Positions 63,533-64,000 of a stretch of DNA of 64,000 nucleotides are shown piece after piece. Within the stretch, counting starts at the first letter, position 1. The number at the start of each line of letters is the position of its first letter. The notes under the pieces are model-generated. The model was not told the origin of the DNA. It worked only from the letters and a program-made list of their open reading frames with translations, and ran no database searches. The stretch is from Tissierellales bacterium (lineage in GTDB: Bacteria; Bacillota; Clostridia; Tissierellales; Sedimentibacteraceae). Position numbers and translations under genes: made by a program. The DNA is taken from contig JAHDQO010000006.1 of assembly GCA_018433765.1 (NCBI GenBank), positions 62,001-126,000 of the forward strand, given 5' to 3'.

Positions 63533-64000
63533 TTATATACATTTATAATTATATCTATTAAATATAAACTCTTTGAATACTTTATCAATTTTAGAAAAAT
63601 ATCTGTTTTTATGATACACATAAAATAACTTTCTTTTTAAATCTATATCTTTAATTTTAATTGAAACTAAACTACCTTCTTCTATTTCTTTTTTTACTGC
63701 AAGATTAGATATTATAGATACACCCATTCCTTTTTTAACCATGTACTTTATTATCTCTGCATCTTCAACTACTGCTTTTATTTTAAAATCATTCAATGTA
63801 CAATTTAGTTCATTTAAGGCTTGATTAAATGTTTGTAATGTAGCTGAACCTTTTTCTCTAATTATAATATTCTGCTCTAATAAAAATTTAATATCTATAT
63901 CTTTATTATTATATTTTTCATATTCGTTAGGAGGAGCTATTACAACTAGTTCATCATTAAAAATACATAAACTTTCAATACCTTTTTTATTATATGAAGT
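63533..64000 (-). CDS. LysR-family transcriptional regulator, C-terminal part (partial)
   Basis: 155 codons visible; the N-terminal helix-turn-helix lies beyond the window. This is the LysR effector-binding domain: FNDELVVIAPPNEYEKY, LLEQNIIIREKGSATLQTF (the common 'REKGSGTR' turn), KAVVEDAEIIKYMVKKGMGVSII and a final FKEFIFN helix. The frame is open to the last base of the window. A TTG at 63796 could be read as a start, but the upstream codons clearly continue the family. Confidence 0.82.
   Translation of the reverse strand, partial: TSYNKKGIESLCIFNDELVVIAPPNEYEKYNNKDIDIKFLLEQNIIIREKGSATLQTFNQALNELNCTLNDFKIKAVVEDAEIIKYMVKKGMGVSIISNLAVKKEIEEGSLVSIKIKDIDLKRKLFYVYHKNRYFSKIDKVFKEFIFNRYNYKCI

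Noticed and set aside
63533-63796. Complete 87-residue gene starting at TTG 63796
   Set aside because: The same frame continues upstream to the window edge with LysR effector-domain sequence, so it is the tail of a longer gene.
1-64000. tRNA or rRNA genes
   Set aside because: No stretch with tRNA cloverleaf landmarks (GGTTCGAATCC-type T arm) or rRNA-like G+C-rich conserved blocks was seen in any gap.

Overview
The window is about 70% A+T. It reads like a chromosomal segment of an anaerobic, low-GC Gram-positive bacterium (Clostridia/Tissierellia type; the genus cannot be fixed from sequence alone). Supporting signs are strong AGGAGG-type ribosome binding sites, a T-box, two SAM-I riboswitches, AddAB instead of RecBCD, a type 3 ProRS, a YhaM nuclease, a small alarmone synthetase, Gram-positive-style lipoproteins, and oxygen-sensitive radical dehydratase chemistry. 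No rRNA, tRNA, CRISPR array, prophage or transposase gene was seen.

Layout. 1-2.9 kb: end of a cobalamin operon (cbiP-cbiB-cobD) with a convergent cobC-like phosphatase. 2.9-5.8 kb: small alarmone synthetase, FAH-family hydrolase and a DUF421/DUF4363 membrane pair. 6-8.5 kb: asd and a short aspartokinase under a SAM-I riboswitch whose promoter lies in the 3' end of the upstream gene. 8.5-13.2 kb: DUF4015 lipoprotein, proS with T-box, EamA transporter. 13.3-13.5 kb: a ~151-bp non-coding element bracketed by exact 19-bp palindromic repeats. 13.7-19.7 kb: an ATP-grasp-like protein, lipoproteins, an exported amidase, a LytTR regulator, and a decayed 3' copy of the ATP-grasp-like gene.

19.8-34.3 kb is the most interesting region. 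Two operons read leftward. The upstream one encodes a two-subunit 2-hydroxyacyl-CoA dehydratase/BcrBC-family enzyme, its HgdC-type activator, a ~50-60-residue membrane peptide, a stand-alone protein resembling part of acetyl-CoA synthase (CdhC/AcsB) with a CxxCx5C tail, and a CooC-type ATPase with the nickel-site CxC. The downstream one encodes crotonase, CoA-transferase, a FadN-like fusion and thiolase. Each operon is preceded by a consensus -24/-12 sigma-54 promoter and by a 46-bp upstream block that is 43/46 identical between the two and contains a perfect TTGCACATGTGCAA palindrome. An NtrC-type regulator and a PAS histidine kinase are encoded immediately upstream. I read this as one dedicated, sigma-54-controlled catabolic regulon with an unusual metallocentre-maturation arm.

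34.7-49.8 kb: methyltransferase; a BlaI/M56 regulatory pair with a lipoprotein; two tandem DUF3160 lipoproteins sharing a nearly identical 3' end; a LnrLMN-like ABC exporter with lipoprotein and a DesK/NarL-type two-component system. 49.9-53.8 kb: SAM-I riboswitch, metF and a B12-dependent metH lacking the reactivation domain, which links functionally to the cobalamin genes. 53.8-64 kb: two small unknown genes, addB-addA, a YhaM-like nuclease, two tiny Cys-rich hydrophobic peptides and a LysR regulator cut by the window end. Intergenic gaps near 5.8, 51.1 and 62.0 kb carry a shared family of GTAAA/TTTAC mini-hairpins with low-complexity tails.
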